Below are positions 7,566-15,648 of a stretch of DNA of 64,000 nucleotides, piece by piece (position 1 is the stretch's first letter; every line of letters starts with the position of its first letter). This stretch comes from Janthinobacterium aquaticum (GTDB lineage Bacteria; Pseudomonadota; Gammaproteobacteria; Burkholderiales; Burkholderiaceae_D): positions 1 through 64,000 of the forward strand of contig NZ_WFLK01000007.1 of assembly GCF_009208565.1 (NCBI RefSeq), read 5' to 3'. The position numbers were made by a program, and so were the translations under genes. The notes under the pieces are model-generated. The model searched no databases. It was not told where the DNA came from and saw nothing but the letters and a program-made list of their open reading frames with translations.

Positions 7566-8542
7566 GAGCGCCCTACCATATCGAAACGCTGGCCGCCAAC
7601 GGCGATATCCTGCAGCGCCAGCGCGTGGACAGCCTGCCGATCCGTATCGGCCGCGGCTACGACAACGACTTTATCCTCGATGACGCCCATACCGCGGCCT
7701 CGCACGCAATCATCGACACCGACGGCGAAGACGGCTTGCTGCTGCGCGACCTGGGCAGCCGCAACGGCGTGATCCACCGCGGCCGGCGCCAGCAGGAAGT
7801 GGCCATGACCGGCAATACCGTGGTGCGCCTGGGCCATACCCGCCTGCGCGTGCGCGGCGCCGACCAGCCGGTGGCGGCCGAACTGTCCGACACCGCCATG
7901 CACGGCTGGGAAGGCACGCGGCCGGCGATTGCCGGCCTGTGCATGATCGGCCTGTCGGCAGCGCTGAGCAACTGGCTCGGCGACGCTGACAACTTCGAGC
8001 CGATTGCGTACCTGATGATCATTGCCTACGCGCTAGCAGGCGGCCTGGTGTGGGCCTCGGTGTGGGGCGTGGCCAATCGCCTGTTTGGCCAGGTGGCGCG
8101 CTTTGGCCGCCACCTGTTCATTATCGGCTGCGGCCTGGCAGTGATGGAGGCATGGGAAATGGGCAGCACGGCGCTGGCCTACAGCCTGTCGCTGGAGTTC
8201 CTCACGCGCTATGGCAAGCACATGTATATCGTGATTATCGCCGTCATGATTTACTTCCACCTGTGCACCATCAAGCCGCGCCATGCGCGCCGCTTTGCCG
8301 TGACGGCAACGGTGCTGGCGATCATCGGCTCGACCATGGTCTTGCTGGGCAATCTGCAATCGTCGGGCCGCCTGGCCGACGAGCCGTATATGGCAGTGCT
8401 GTATCCGCCGGTGCTGCGCCTGAGTCCGAATCACAGCACCGACGCCTTCTTCAGGCAAGCGCAGGCGCTGCAGGCCGGCGCTGACGCCGAACGCGGCAAA
8501 GGTGGCGGCGACGAGGAAGCCGAGGACGACAGCGAAGAATAG
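7562..8542 (+). CDS. FHA-domain integral membrane protein
   Basis: 326 residues. An N-terminal forkhead-associated domain (about 20-100) has the phosphothreonine-binding residues: IGRGYDND (G29-R31), S47-H48 and SRNG at 66-69. About five hydrophobic helices follow between roughly 120 and 275 (GLCMIGLSAALSNWL, YLMIIAYALAGGLVWA, LFIIGCGLAVMEAW, MYIVIIAVMIYFHL, VTATVLAIIGSTMVLLG), then an acidic/Gly tail. FHA domains read phosphothreonine on partner proteins, so the protein should sense a Ser/Thr kinase output at the inner membrane. Its start overlaps the protease stop by 4 bases. No kinase or phosphatase is in the window. Its role is unknown. Confidence 0.8.
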   Translation: MRAPYHIETLAANGDILQRQRVDSLPIRIGRGYDNDFILDDAHTAASHAIIDTDGEDGLLLRDLGSRNGVIHRGRRQQEVAMTGNTVVRLGHTRLRVRGADQPVAAELSDTAMHGWEGTRPAIAGLCMIGLSAALSNWLGDADNFEPIAYLMIIAYALAGGLVWASVWGVANRLFGQVARFGRHLFIIGCGLAVMEAWEMGSTALAYSLSLEFLTRYGKHMYIVIIAVMIYFHLCTIKPRHARRFAVTATVLAIIGSTMVLLGNLQSSGRLADEPYMAVLYPPVLRLSPNHSTDAFFRQAQALQAGADAERGKGGGDEEAEDDSEE

Positions 8543-8572
8543 GCAGCGCTGCGCCGAAGCTGCCCGCACAGA

Positions 8573-8612
8573 AAAAAGCCCGCTGGCTCTGCAAGGAGCC
8601 AGCGGGCTTTTT
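8573..8612. terminator. Bidirectional intrinsic terminator
   Basis: GCCCGCTGGCTC (8578-8589) and GAGCCAGCGGGC (8596-8607) form a perfect 12-bp stem with a six-base loop. It is flanked by six A residues on one side and five T residues on the other. It therefore ends both the protease-FHA unit (+) and the convergent PEP-CTERM gene (-). Confidence 0.9.
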
Positions 8613-8637
8613 ATTGGACAATCGGGGAAGCGGCAGA

Positions 8638-9300
8638 TCAGGCGGTGAAAGCGGCCGCCTGCTTGCGGCGGGCGGTAAAGCCCAGCAGGCCCAGGCCGAT
8701 CACCAGCATGGCGTAGGCGCTTGGCTCCGGCACGGCCGACACCAGGCCGTCGGTGCTGCTGAAGCTGGTGAAGTTGCTGGTTGCCGACTTGAACTGCACC
8801 TGCTGGCCGCCGTCGCAGCAGCCTTCCAGACCATAGATGGACAGCGTATGGTTGCCCGCTGCCAACGTGCCAGAGCCGGCCAGGAACTGGCTGGTGCTGC
8901 TGTAGCTGCCGGCCCACCACATGTCGCTGCTCTTGCTGTCGAGCGCCACGCCGTCGAGGAACATGGCGCCGCCGCGGCCGAAGTCCACGCCGCTGCGGAA
9001 CGACCACAGGCCGGCGTCGGCTGCGCTCACGCCAAAGCTGATTACCGACTTCGAGGCGATATTGCTGTTGCTGCCGAACAGGCTGTGGTTGCTGACATTG
9101 TCATAGCTGGTCAAGCTGGTGCTGCCATAACCGGCGCCCGGCGTGGCCACCGCCGCGTTGACAACGGCCTGGTACGCCGCAGCGCTGGCCTGCACGCCGG
9201 CTTCCGAATAGCCGGTGGAGATGGTGATGGTGCTGGCGTTGGCTTGTGCAAATGCGCCGGCAACGATCAGGGACAATGCAATGTTCGACAGGTTTTTCAT
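8638..9300 (-). CDS. PEP-CTERM sorting-domain protein
   Basis: 220 residues. A signal peptide (1-22, ending AQANA) precedes a Gly/Ser/Ala-rich secreted domain with motifs such as AAGNHTLSIYGLEGCCDGG, resembling beta-sandwich domains in other PEP-CTERM proteins. The C-terminus carries VPEPSAYA, a hydrophobic helix and ARRK, the exosortase recognition signal. Such proteins are exported, cleaved by an EpsH/XrtA-type exosortase and often tied to exopolysaccharide or floc formation. No exosortase gene is in the window. It is monocistronic, and a bidirectional terminator follows it. Confidence 0.9.
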   Translation of the reverse strand: MKNLSNIALSLIVAGAFAQANASTITISTGYSEAGVQASAAAYQAVVNAAVATPGAGYGSTSLTSYDNVSNHSLFGSNSNIASKSVISFGVSAADAGLWSFRSGVDFGRGGAMFLDGVALDSKSSDMWWAGSYSSTSQFLAGSGTLAAGNHTLSIYGLEGCCDGGQQVQFKSATSNFTSFSSTDGLVSAVPEPSAYAMLVIGLGLLGFTARRKQAAAFTA

Positions 9301-9749
9301 GATGGATCCAGATTTAAAGGCGTGTGGGCGCTTCAGCTGAATTCACGCTGCATTGAGGCGTGTCGGCGGTGCGCGGGCAGTAACTGCAAGGATGAGCGGC
9401 CGGTGGTGTCAACTTCCGCACTTGATGGCGGACCTGCGGCGGCGCGATGCACGCTGCAGGCTTCCTGGAAAGGGTTCGGGTTCCCAGGCAAAATCGAACG
9501 GTTGGCGGTTCAGAAAATCTATGTGTGTATTTTAGCGTAAATTCCCAACAAGAAAAGACATTTTCTTTTCGCCATGAAAAATTCATCGAAGACAAGAAAA
9601 AGCGTCGCACCATTGCGACAGGCCGAAAGACCGGTGTGGCAAGGTTGTGGAAAATAAGCACGAACTTTTCGTATCGCACCGCCCCACAGATTGCGACAGC
9701 ATGGCAAAATGCAGTCACTGTTATCCGTTGAAACGAGGGAGCAAGAGAC
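9301..9749. other. Intergenic region between the PEP-CTERM and MmcQ-like genes
   Basis: 449 bases with no gene I can support; frames here are short and lack family motifs. The right half is AT-rich and has two small inverted repeats, AGAAAA/TTTTCT (9551-9566) and ATGAAAAATTCAT (9574-9586). I looked for a sigma-54 box (TGGCAC-N5-TTGC), often seen before PEP-CTERM genes, and found no convincing one. Confidence 0.6.
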
Positions 9750-10085
9750 ATGGTCGACCTGGACGAAACCCGCTATCTGGCACTGTCGTTTCCCGACACG
9801 ACCGAGGACGAACACCATGAGCGGCCGGCGTTTCGCGTGGGCGGCAAGATTTTCGCCACCCTGCCCGACGACGAGCATATCAACGTCATGCTTGACGCCG
9901 AAGCGGCGCAAATCGCCACGGCCATCGCGCCGGACGGCTGCAAGGAACTATGGTGGGGCGAGCGCCTGGCCGGTATTACCGTCAGCCTGGCCGACGCCGA
10001 ACTGGACATGCTGGCCATGGCCCTGACGGCAGCCTGGCGGCGCAAGGCGCCACGCGACCTGGCCGACAGCATAGCGCCACAGTAG
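9750..10085 (+). CDS. MmcQ/YjbR family protein
   Basis: 111 residues with the small double-wing fold of the MmcQ/YjbR family: a start of the type LALSFPDTTE, then RPAFRVGGKIFATL, a charged middle and a Trp-rich segment (KELWWGERLAG). Family members are often annotated as DNA-binding, but their function is poorly defined. ATG 9750 has GGGAG nine bases upstream. It stands alone and is followed by a small unknown gene in the same direction 46 bases later. Confidence 0.75.
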   Translation: MVDLDETRYLALSFPDTTEDEHHERPAFRVGGKIFATLPDDEHINVMLDAEAAQIATAIAPDGCKELWWGERLAGITVSLADAELDMLAMALTAAWRRKAPRDLADSIAPQ

Positions 10086-10131
10086 CGGCGCGCGGCTGCC
10101 TACAAGTGCCTCATAAGAAAATCACGAGACC

Positions 10132-10533
10132 ATGGACCAAGCACAACAAGTACTGCACGACTGGCTTGCAAGCGAAGCATGGCACGCGCCAGCAGTCCCC
10201 CTTTTGATTCCGGAGCGCGTGATTGCCAGCCTGACGTCGATACTCGCTGCTGAACAGCCCGGCGAACCAGCACTGGCGCTGTGCCAGGCAACGCTGTCGA
10301 CGCTCTTTCGCGCCTACCGGCAAGCGGCGCGCGCCCATGCAGCGCTGCTGGCAGAGCTGCTGGCCAAACTGGGGACCTTCTCGACGGCGCACTTCCGGGG
10401 CGCTGCGGTCGACTTCCTGAACATGGCGCCGGACCTCGGGCAACGGGCCATTGAAGGCTGGGTTGAACTACTGCACCTGTCTCCCCAACAGGAGCAGCAG
10501 CTGAGGACAGAACTGTTTCACGCGCTCAGGTAG
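10132..10533 (+). CDS. Hypothetical protein, mostly helical
   Basis: 133 residues, not recognised. The sequence is Ala/Leu/Gln-rich and predicted almost all helical, without a signal peptide, membrane helix or Cys motif. It looks like a small soluble helical bundle (ALCQATLSTLFRAYRQAAR, LHLSPQQEQQLR). Codon usage resembles the neighbours, and it follows the MmcQ-like gene in the same direction. The ribosome site is weak. It could be a regulatory or phasin-like protein, but nothing specific supports either. Confidence 0.5.
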   Translation: MDQAQQVLHDWLASEAWHAPAVPLLIPERVIASLTSILAAEQPGEPALALCQATLSTLFRAYRQAARAHAALLAELLAKLGTFSTAHFRGAAVDFLNMAPDLGQRAIEGWVELLHLSPQQEQQLRTELFHALR

Positions 10534-10544
10534 CCACGCCAGCT

Positions 10545-10847
10545 TCAGATCCGTCCGCGCCGGAATTCCCCAAGAAATTTGCTTACCTCGGCCGGCGTCA
10601 TCGGCACATCGGCGTCGCCATGCCAGGCATACAGATAAGGCGTGCCGCCCAGGCGGTCGGTCAGCTTGGCAAACAGCAGGAAACGCGTACCCAGCGCATG
10701 CTGCTGCAGGTCGCTCAGGCGGCGCGAGCACTGCACCGCCAGCTCCGGTGAAAAAGCCTGCCCCGGCACCGGGCGAATCTCCACCTTGCCATCGATCAGG
10801 CGCGATTCGACGGCTACCTGCCGGTATGCATAAGTATCACGCGCCAT
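10545..10847 (-). CDS. Hypothetical protein, about 100 residues
   Basis: 100 residues from ATG 10847, preceded by AGAGG. The longer frame from 10937 would overlap the dehydrogenase gene and adds an unlikely Cys-rich start. No known motif was identified. The protein is soluble, charged and well mixed in composition (VAVESRLIDGKVEIRPVPG, LTDRLGGTPYLYAWHGD). Its stop is 12 bases from the stop of the convergent gene at 10533. It lies 50 bases downstream of the sugar dehydrogenase stop and could be co-transcribed with it. Confidence 0.55.
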   Translation of the reverse strand: MARDTYAYRQVAVESRLIDGKVEIRPVPGQAFSPELAVQCSRRLSDLQQHALGTRFLLFAKLTDRLGGTPYLYAWHGDADVPMTPAEVSKFLGEFRRGRI

Positions 10848-10896
10848 CTGGCTGCCTCTTTGTCGGAAAAGGCAGTATCTTAAAGCAAACAGGTGC

Positions 10897-12072
10897 TCAT
10901 TCAGCCACGATCCGCAGCAAGCGCCCATTACTTTCATCGGTCAACGCATACAAATAGCCGTCCGGCCCCTGCTTTACATCGCGTACGCGCGCGCCGATCG
11001 CCAGCCGGTCCTGGCCGGTCACCTTGCCGCTGGCGTCGAGCGCCACGCGGCGGATGTCATTGGCCGCCAGCCCGCCGCTAAACACGCTGCCGCGCCAGGC
11101 GGCAATCTTGTCGCCCGTGTAGAAAGCCAGACCCGACGGCGCCGGCGACGGCACCCAGGCCACGCTCGGAGCGATCATGCCGGCCACTTCATGCTTGCCG
11201 ACCGGTTCATGGGTCTTGTAGTCGGCGCCATAACCCTGCAGCGGCCAGCCGTAATTGCCGCCGGCAACCACCAGATTGAGTTCATCGCCGCCATACGGTC
11301 CATGTTCGGTAGCCCAGACGCGGCCCGATTGCGGGTCCAGCGCCAGCCCCTGCACATTGCGGTGGCCCATCGACCAGATTTCCGGCAAGGCTCCCTTGGC
11401 CGCCAGCGGGTTACCCGGTGCCGGCTTGCCTTCATCGGTCAGGCGCAGGATGGAACCGAGATGGGTGGCCGGGTTCTGCGCCTGTTCGCGCGCCAGCCGG
11501 TCGCCGATGCGCAGCGGCGGATTGCCGCCATCGGCCACGCTCATCAGCAAGCTGCCATCAGGCAGCCACAGCAGGCGCGAACCGAAATGCTGGCCGCCGC
11601 TCTTGTCGATGCCGACCTTGAACAGGGTCGTGATGCCGGTGACCTTTTTGCCGTCGAAGACGCCGCGCACCAGCGTCGTGCGGTTCGCTGCATTGGTACC
11701 GGTCGACACCGTCATGTAGACGCGCGGATTGGGCTTGGCCGCATCCTGCGGGTGCAGCACGATATCGAGCAGCCCGCCCTGCCCGCCGGAAAACACCGCC
11801 GGCATGCCTTCGAGCGTCACCTCGTCGAACTTCTGCCCGTTCAGGATATGCAGGCTGCCCTCCTTGCTGGTGACCAGCGCGCGGCCGTCGCCGAGCCAGG
11901 CAATGCCCCACGGCTGGCGCACACCGTCGGCCACCGTGACGGCTTTCCAGCCCTGTTTCGCAGCGGGCGGCTCACCGCTCGGGGCCAGTTCGGCATGGGC
12001 TGGCATGACTGAAGCCGCACAAACGCCCAGCAGCAGCGTAACGGCAAGTTTTTTCGTCCTGGTCGATGGCAT
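10897..12072 (-). CDS. PQQ-dependent sugar dehydrogenase (aldose/sorbosone type)
   Basis: 391 residues from ATG 12072 (AGGAGA upstream), with a signal peptide about 1-27 ending MPAHA. The body is a six-bladed beta-propeller of the soluble glucose dehydrogenase/YliI family: PWGIAWLGDGRALVT, GQGGLLDIVLHPQ, GQHFGSRLLWLPDGSLLM, HRNVQGLALDPQSGRVWATEHGP, GDELNLV and NYGWPLQGYG. These carry the His, Arg and Asn residues used for PQQ and calcium. It should oxidise a sugar in the periplasm; E. coli YliI (aldose sugar dehydrogenase) is the closest known type. Its leader contains a terminator hairpin. Confidence 0.9.
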   Translation of the reverse strand: MPSTRTKKLAVTLLLGVCAASVMPAHAELAPSGEPPAAKQGWKAVTVADGVRQPWGIAWLGDGRALVTSKEGSLHILNGQKFDEVTLEGMPAVFSGGQGGLLDIVLHPQDAAKPNPRVYMTVSTGTNAANRTTLVRGVFDGKKVTGITTLFKVGIDKSGGQHFGSRLLWLPDGSLLMSVADGGNPPLRIGDRLAREQAQNPATHLGSILRLTDEGKPAPGNPLAAKGALPEIWSMGHRNVQGLALDPQSGRVWATEHGPYGGDELNLVVAGGNYGWPLQGYGADYKTHEPVGKHEVAGMIAPSVAWVPSPAPSGLAFYTGDKIAAWRGSVFSGGLAANDIRRVALDASGKVTGQDRLAIGARVRDVKQGPDGYLYALTDESNGRLLRIVAE

Positions 12073-12094
12073 CGTACGTTTCTCCTGTCTGAAT

Positions 12095-12131
12095 AAAAAA
12101 GCGGCAGGGTGGTTGATCACCACCTTGCCGC
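12095..12131 (-). terminator. Intrinsic terminator in the sugar dehydrogenase leader
   Basis: On the minus strand a 13-bp stem (GCGGCAGGGTGGT at 12101-12113 with ACCACCTTGCCGC at 12119-12131, one G-T wobble) is followed by six T residues (12100-12095). It ends transcripts of the large lipoprotein gene (stop 12184). The T-run ends only about 22 bases before the dehydrogenase ATG, so that gene's promoter must lie upstream of the hairpin or the gene depends on read-through. Confidence 0.85.
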
Positions 12132-12183
12132 TTTTTAACATAGCACAGATCAGCAGGCGCACGCGCCGCCGACCTGATACGCA

Positions 12184-14235
12184 TCAGCGATAGACCAGAT
12201 AGTACTTGACGCGCGTCGCCGTTTTTTGCGCACCACCGGTTTGCACCAGCGCCAGCGGATCGCCAGCCGCGGTATGGTAGACACCGATGCCGTAGCTGGC
12301 CTGGCCGCCGATAAACGGCAGGCTCACCTGGCCTGCCGGGAACAGGAACTCGCCGCTATAGCGCTTGTAGCTGGTCTGGTAAGTCGCCTCGGTCACCGGC
12401 ACGCCACTGACATACTGGCCTTCCAGCACCAGCGCCTCTTCCTTGACCGGCGAATAGCTCATCGATATCACGCTGTGGCCGGTACTGGTCAGCACGAAGC
12501 GTCCCACATACTTCAATGTATCGGTATTGAAGTAAGTACCGCCGCCCGTAAACAGCAGGTCTTCCTTGGCAGACAGGAAGTAAGGACCGCCCATCGGGTA
12601 TTCACTGGAATAGTTGTAGCCGCTGGTCAGTATCGCATTGGTTTTCGGGTCCACGGTAAAGTAGGACGGTGAACCGTAGGTGTAATTGGACGAGACGATC
12701 ACCTTGTTCAGAGTATGCGCATAGACGCCGCGCACGGTGCCGCCAAAGCTGCCGTTGGAATAGTCGAGCCCCGGCAGGATTGCGCCGGTTGCCGCATTCA
12801 TGACTGCAACGACCGGACGCACCGATGAACCCAGCGACTGGCCAGTCAGGAACACCACGCCGTCATTGGTGGTAATGATTTCGGTCTGCGCACCGCCGGT
12901 ACGGCTGGAGCGCAGCACCTTGCCTTCGACCAGATCAACCAGGCTGACCACGCCTTCGTGCAGCACGCCGGCCAGTTTGCCGTCAGGGCTGAAACTGAAG
13001 GTTTTCACGCCAGCAGGCAGGCTGATGCTGGTCGTGACGCCATCGGCCGGCTTGATCAGCTGCAGTGCATCCGGTTCGGCCGTCACCACCATCAGGCGGT
13101 CCAGCGCCTTGTTGTACTTGGCCTCCAGTGGTGTAAATGGCAGCGCCAGCACGCTGGAAGTGGACAGGTAGACGTTCAGATTGAGATACGCGACGACAGT
13201 CTGGCGTCCATTGCTCACTGACAAAGACAAAACATAGGCGCCAGCCTTGTCAGGCGTGAAAGACAGTATCGGATTACCCGGCGTCACCACCTGCGCCACG
13301 GAATCGGCAGGACGGCTGTCGACCGCCCATTTGAAGGTCAGGCCGGCGCCGCCTTCGTCATAGCTCAGTATGCCGCTGGCGGCAACTGGCTGACCGCTCG
13401 GCACCGTCTGATTACTGCCGCTGATCACCGCTACCGTGCCACGGATCACGCCGACCGGCGCCTGGTTAGCCGCGTTGACCTGGTAAATTGTTTCGGCATA
13501 CGCACCCTTGCCATCGGCCCCGCGTGCGCGGATCTGATACATGCCCAGCACGTCAGGCGTGAAGCCGGCGCTCTGGCCGGTAACGAACAGCGCAGCCTTG
13601 CTGGTGGCCGGTTTGGCGATCAGCTCCCAAGTCGTGCTGACCTTGTCGCCATCGGCATCAGTACTGGTGGACGCGTCCAGCACGATGCTCGATCCGGCCG
13701 ACACCACCAGTGGCGCCTTGGTCACGGGTTGAGCTGCAAAGGTTGCGTTGACCACAATCACTGCATTGGGTACGGTGTTATTGACCAGCACGCTGGCGTT
13801 TTTCTCGGCCACGCCGCCCTTGCTGTTGCTGACACGCAACTTGAACACATAGGTGCCCATAGTGTCTGCCAGGAAACTCAGCTTGGCGGTCGCACCGCTG
13901 ACTTCCAGCGCGCTGCCCGCAGGCTTGGAGACAATGCTCCAGGCATAGCTCAGCGCATTACCTTCCTTGTCGCTGCTGCTGCCGGCATCGAGTTCGATCG
14001 GCGCACCGATACTGCCGGTGGCGTCGGCACCTTCACTGCCAGCCGCTACAGCACCGGCGAACAGGATGGACGCCTGCGGCACCACCACTACCGGCACTGG
14101 CGGTGGCGGCGTGGTCGTCACAGGTGGCGTAGCTGTGCTGCTATCGCCGCCCCCTCCGCAACCGGCCAGCGCCGACACTGCAAACACACTGGCGACCAGC
14201 CAGCGCATCAATGCTTTTTGCTTAATCTGTTTCAT
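12184..14235 (-). CDS. Large lipoprotein with Ig/PKD-like repeats and a propeller-like C-terminus
   Basis: 683 residues. The lipobox LAGC places the lipid on Cys26, followed by a Gly/Ser run and a Thr/Pro-rich tether to about 50. Three PKD/REJ-type Ig-like repeats follow (about 60-155, 160-255, 260-355), with phrases such as LDAGSSSDKEGNALSYAW, LDASTSTDADGDKVSTTW and YDEGGAGLTFKW. The remaining 330 residues resemble YncE-like beta-propeller repeats (MVVTAEPDALQLI, SFSPDGKLAGVLHEG). It is probably an outer-membrane-anchored surface protein for binding glycans or partners. No catalytic motif is seen. It is monocistronic, ending at the 12095-12131 terminator. Confidence 0.8.
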   Translation of the reverse strand: MKQIKQKALMRWLVASVFAVSALAGCGGGGDSSTATPPVTTTPPPPVPVVVVPQASILFAGAVAAGSEGADATGSIGAPIELDAGSSSDKEGNALSYAWSIVSKPAGSALEVSGATAKLSFLADTMGTYVFKLRVSNSKGGVAEKNASVLVNNTVPNAVIVVNATFAAQPVTKAPLVVSAGSSIVLDASTSTDADGDKVSTTWELIAKPATSKAALFVTGQSAGFTPDVLGMYQIRARGADGKGAYAETIYQVNAANQAPVGVIRGTVAVISGSNQTVPSGQPVAASGILSYDEGGAGLTFKWAVDSRPADSVAQVVTPGNPILSFTPDKAGAYVLSLSVSNGRQTVVAYLNLNVYLSTSSVLALPFTPLEAKYNKALDRLMVVTAEPDALQLIKPADGVTTSISLPAGVKTFSFSPDGKLAGVLHEGVVSLVDLVEGKVLRSSRTGGAQTEIITTNDGVVFLTGQSLGSSVRPVVAVMNAATGAILPGLDYSNGSFGGTVRGVYAHTLNKVIVSSNYTYGSPSYFTVDPKTNAILTSGYNYSSEYPMGGPYFLSAKEDLLFTGGGTYFNTDTLKYVGRFVLTSTGHSVISMSYSPVKEEALVLEGQYVSGVPVTEATYQTSYKRYSGEFLFPAGQVSLPFIGGQASYGIGVYHTAAGDPLALVQTGGAQKTATRVKYYLVYR

Positions 14236-14291
14236 GACATTCCGTTCTATCAGGCATTTCCCGTGGTTTTATAAAAGGCGTCTTGATGCGC

Positions 14292-14447
14292 CGGGCATAA
14301 CGAATCAATAATATCACAGAGGCAACATTAAAATTGCATTTTGGAAATATATCTTTGCAAAAAAAGACTTATATTAAAAAACTTTAATGTTCTGCAAAGG
14401 CTGGCGTAAGCGGCGTACTGGCATAGTGCGGTGCAACAAACCTGCCC
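14292..14447. promoter_or_regulatory. AT-rich control region with nested inverted repeats upstream of the RND operon
   Basis: This stretch is strongly AT-rich for this chromosome. It contains a 9-bp inverted repeat, AACATTAAA (14324-14332) with TTTAATGTT (14383-14391). Inside it lie TTGCA (14334-14338) and TGCAA (14356-14360), with TATATT at 14370-14375. The adaptor gene starts about 80 bases downstream. The layout suggests the operator and promoter of the efflux operon, possibly bound by its own response regulator (gene at 20229); this is inference. Confidence 0.45.
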
Positions 14448-14471
14448 TTGCCACGTCTTTGGAATTGCGCC

Positions 14472-15638
14472 ATGCCCGACCTGTCCCAGCACTGCCTTCG
14501 CCTTGCCCTCCCACTATCCCTGCTGTCCCTTGCTGCCTGCAGCCCCACGCCCAAGCCTGCCGCCAGCGCCACGCCGGAAGTGCAAGTGCTGACGGTGCGC
14601 CATGGCGCCGTGCCGCTGTCGGTCGAACTGCCCGGGCGCACTTCTGCCTATCTGATGGCCGAAGTGCGCGCGCGCGTCGATGGCGTGATATTGCAGCGCA
14701 GCTACACGGAAGGGGCCGATGTACGCGCCGGCCAGGCGCTGTACCAGATCGATGCGGCGCCCTACCAGGCCGCGCTGGCCAGCGCCGAAGCGGCGCTGCA
14801 AAAAGCGCAGGCCAATCTGGTCAGCAATAATGCCCAGCTTGAGCGCTACAAAATCCTGATCAAGGGCAATGCGGTCAGCCAGCAGTCGTATGACAATGCG
14901 CTCGCTGCGCAGCTGCAATCGGCGGCCGACGTGGCTGCCGCCAAGGCCGCCGCCACCACCGCCCGCATCAACCTCGGCTACACCAAAGTCACGGCGCCGA
15001 TCGCCGGGCGCTCCAGCGTATCGCAGGTCACGCAAGGCGCTTATGTGCAAGGCGGCGCCGCCACGCTGCTGACCACCGTGCAGCAGATCGACCCGATGTA
15101 TGTGGACCTGCAGCAGTCGAGCGCCGAAGGGCTGGCGCTGCGCCAGGCGCTGGCCTCGGGCGCGTTGACCAAGGGCGGTGCTGCCGAAGCCAGCGTGCGC
15201 CTGAAACTCGAAGACGGCAGCAGCTATGCGCATCAAGGCACGCTGGAATTCTCCGGCGTGACGGTCAACCCGGCCACCGGCTCGGTGACCCTGCGCGCGC
15301 GCTTCCCCAATCCGCAGCACCTGCTGCTGCCCGGCATGTTCGTGCGCGCCGAGATCGGCCAGGGCGTGCGCCAGAACACCATGCTGGTGCCGGCGCCGGC
15401 CATTACCCGCAATCCGCAGGGCGAAGCGACGGTGATGCTGGCCGACGCCAGCGGCAAGACGCAGCAGCGCACGGTGGTGGCCAATACCCTGTTGCGCGGC
15501 CAGTGGCTGGTCGAGAGTGGTCTGAAAGACGGTGACCGGGTAATCGTCAGCGGTATCCAGAAGCTCAAGCCCGGTATCGCGGTCAAGGTGCAGGAGGCGC
15601 CTGCCACGGCAGCCGCGCCTGTCGTGGCCCAACAATAA
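14472..15638 (+). CDS. RND efflux periplasmic adaptor lipoprotein
   Basis: 388 residues from ATG 14472; the frame also allows a TTG at 14448. The lipobox LAAC puts the lipid on Cys23. A membrane-fusion-protein layout follows: barrel-sandwich hybrid halves (ELPGRTSAYLMAEVRARVDGVI and LGYTKVTAPIAGRSSVS), a coiled-coil hairpin (about 90-165, AALASAEAALQKAQANL), a beta-barrel (LRARFPNPQHLLLPGMFVRA) and a membrane-proximal domain. It links the inner membrane pump to the outer membrane channel, as AcrA/MexA do. It is the first gene of a five-gene operon, 10 bases before the pump gene. Confidence 0.93.
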   Translation: MPDLSQHCLRLALPLSLLSLAACSPTPKPAASATPEVQVLTVRHGAVPLSVELPGRTSAYLMAEVRARVDGVILQRSYTEGADVRAGQALYQIDAAPYQAALASAEAALQKAQANLVSNNAQLERYKILIKGNAVSQQSYDNALAAQLQSAADVAAAKAAATTARINLGYTKVTAPIAGRSSVSQVTQGAYVQGGAATLLTTVQQIDPMYVDLQQSSAEGLALRQALASGALTKGGAAEASVRLKLEDGSSYAHQGTLEFSGVTVNPATGSVTLRARFPNPQHLLLPGMFVRAEIGQGVRQNTMLVPAPAITRNPQGEATVMLADASGKTQQRTVVANTLLRGQWLVESGLKDGDRVIVSGIQKLKPGIAVKVQEAPATAAAPVVAQQ

Positions 15639-15648
15639 GGACGGCCGC

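Noticed and set aside
9301..9560. Sigma-54 promoter for the PEP-CTERM gene
   Set aside because: No TGGCAC-N5-TTGC element could be found on the correct strand.
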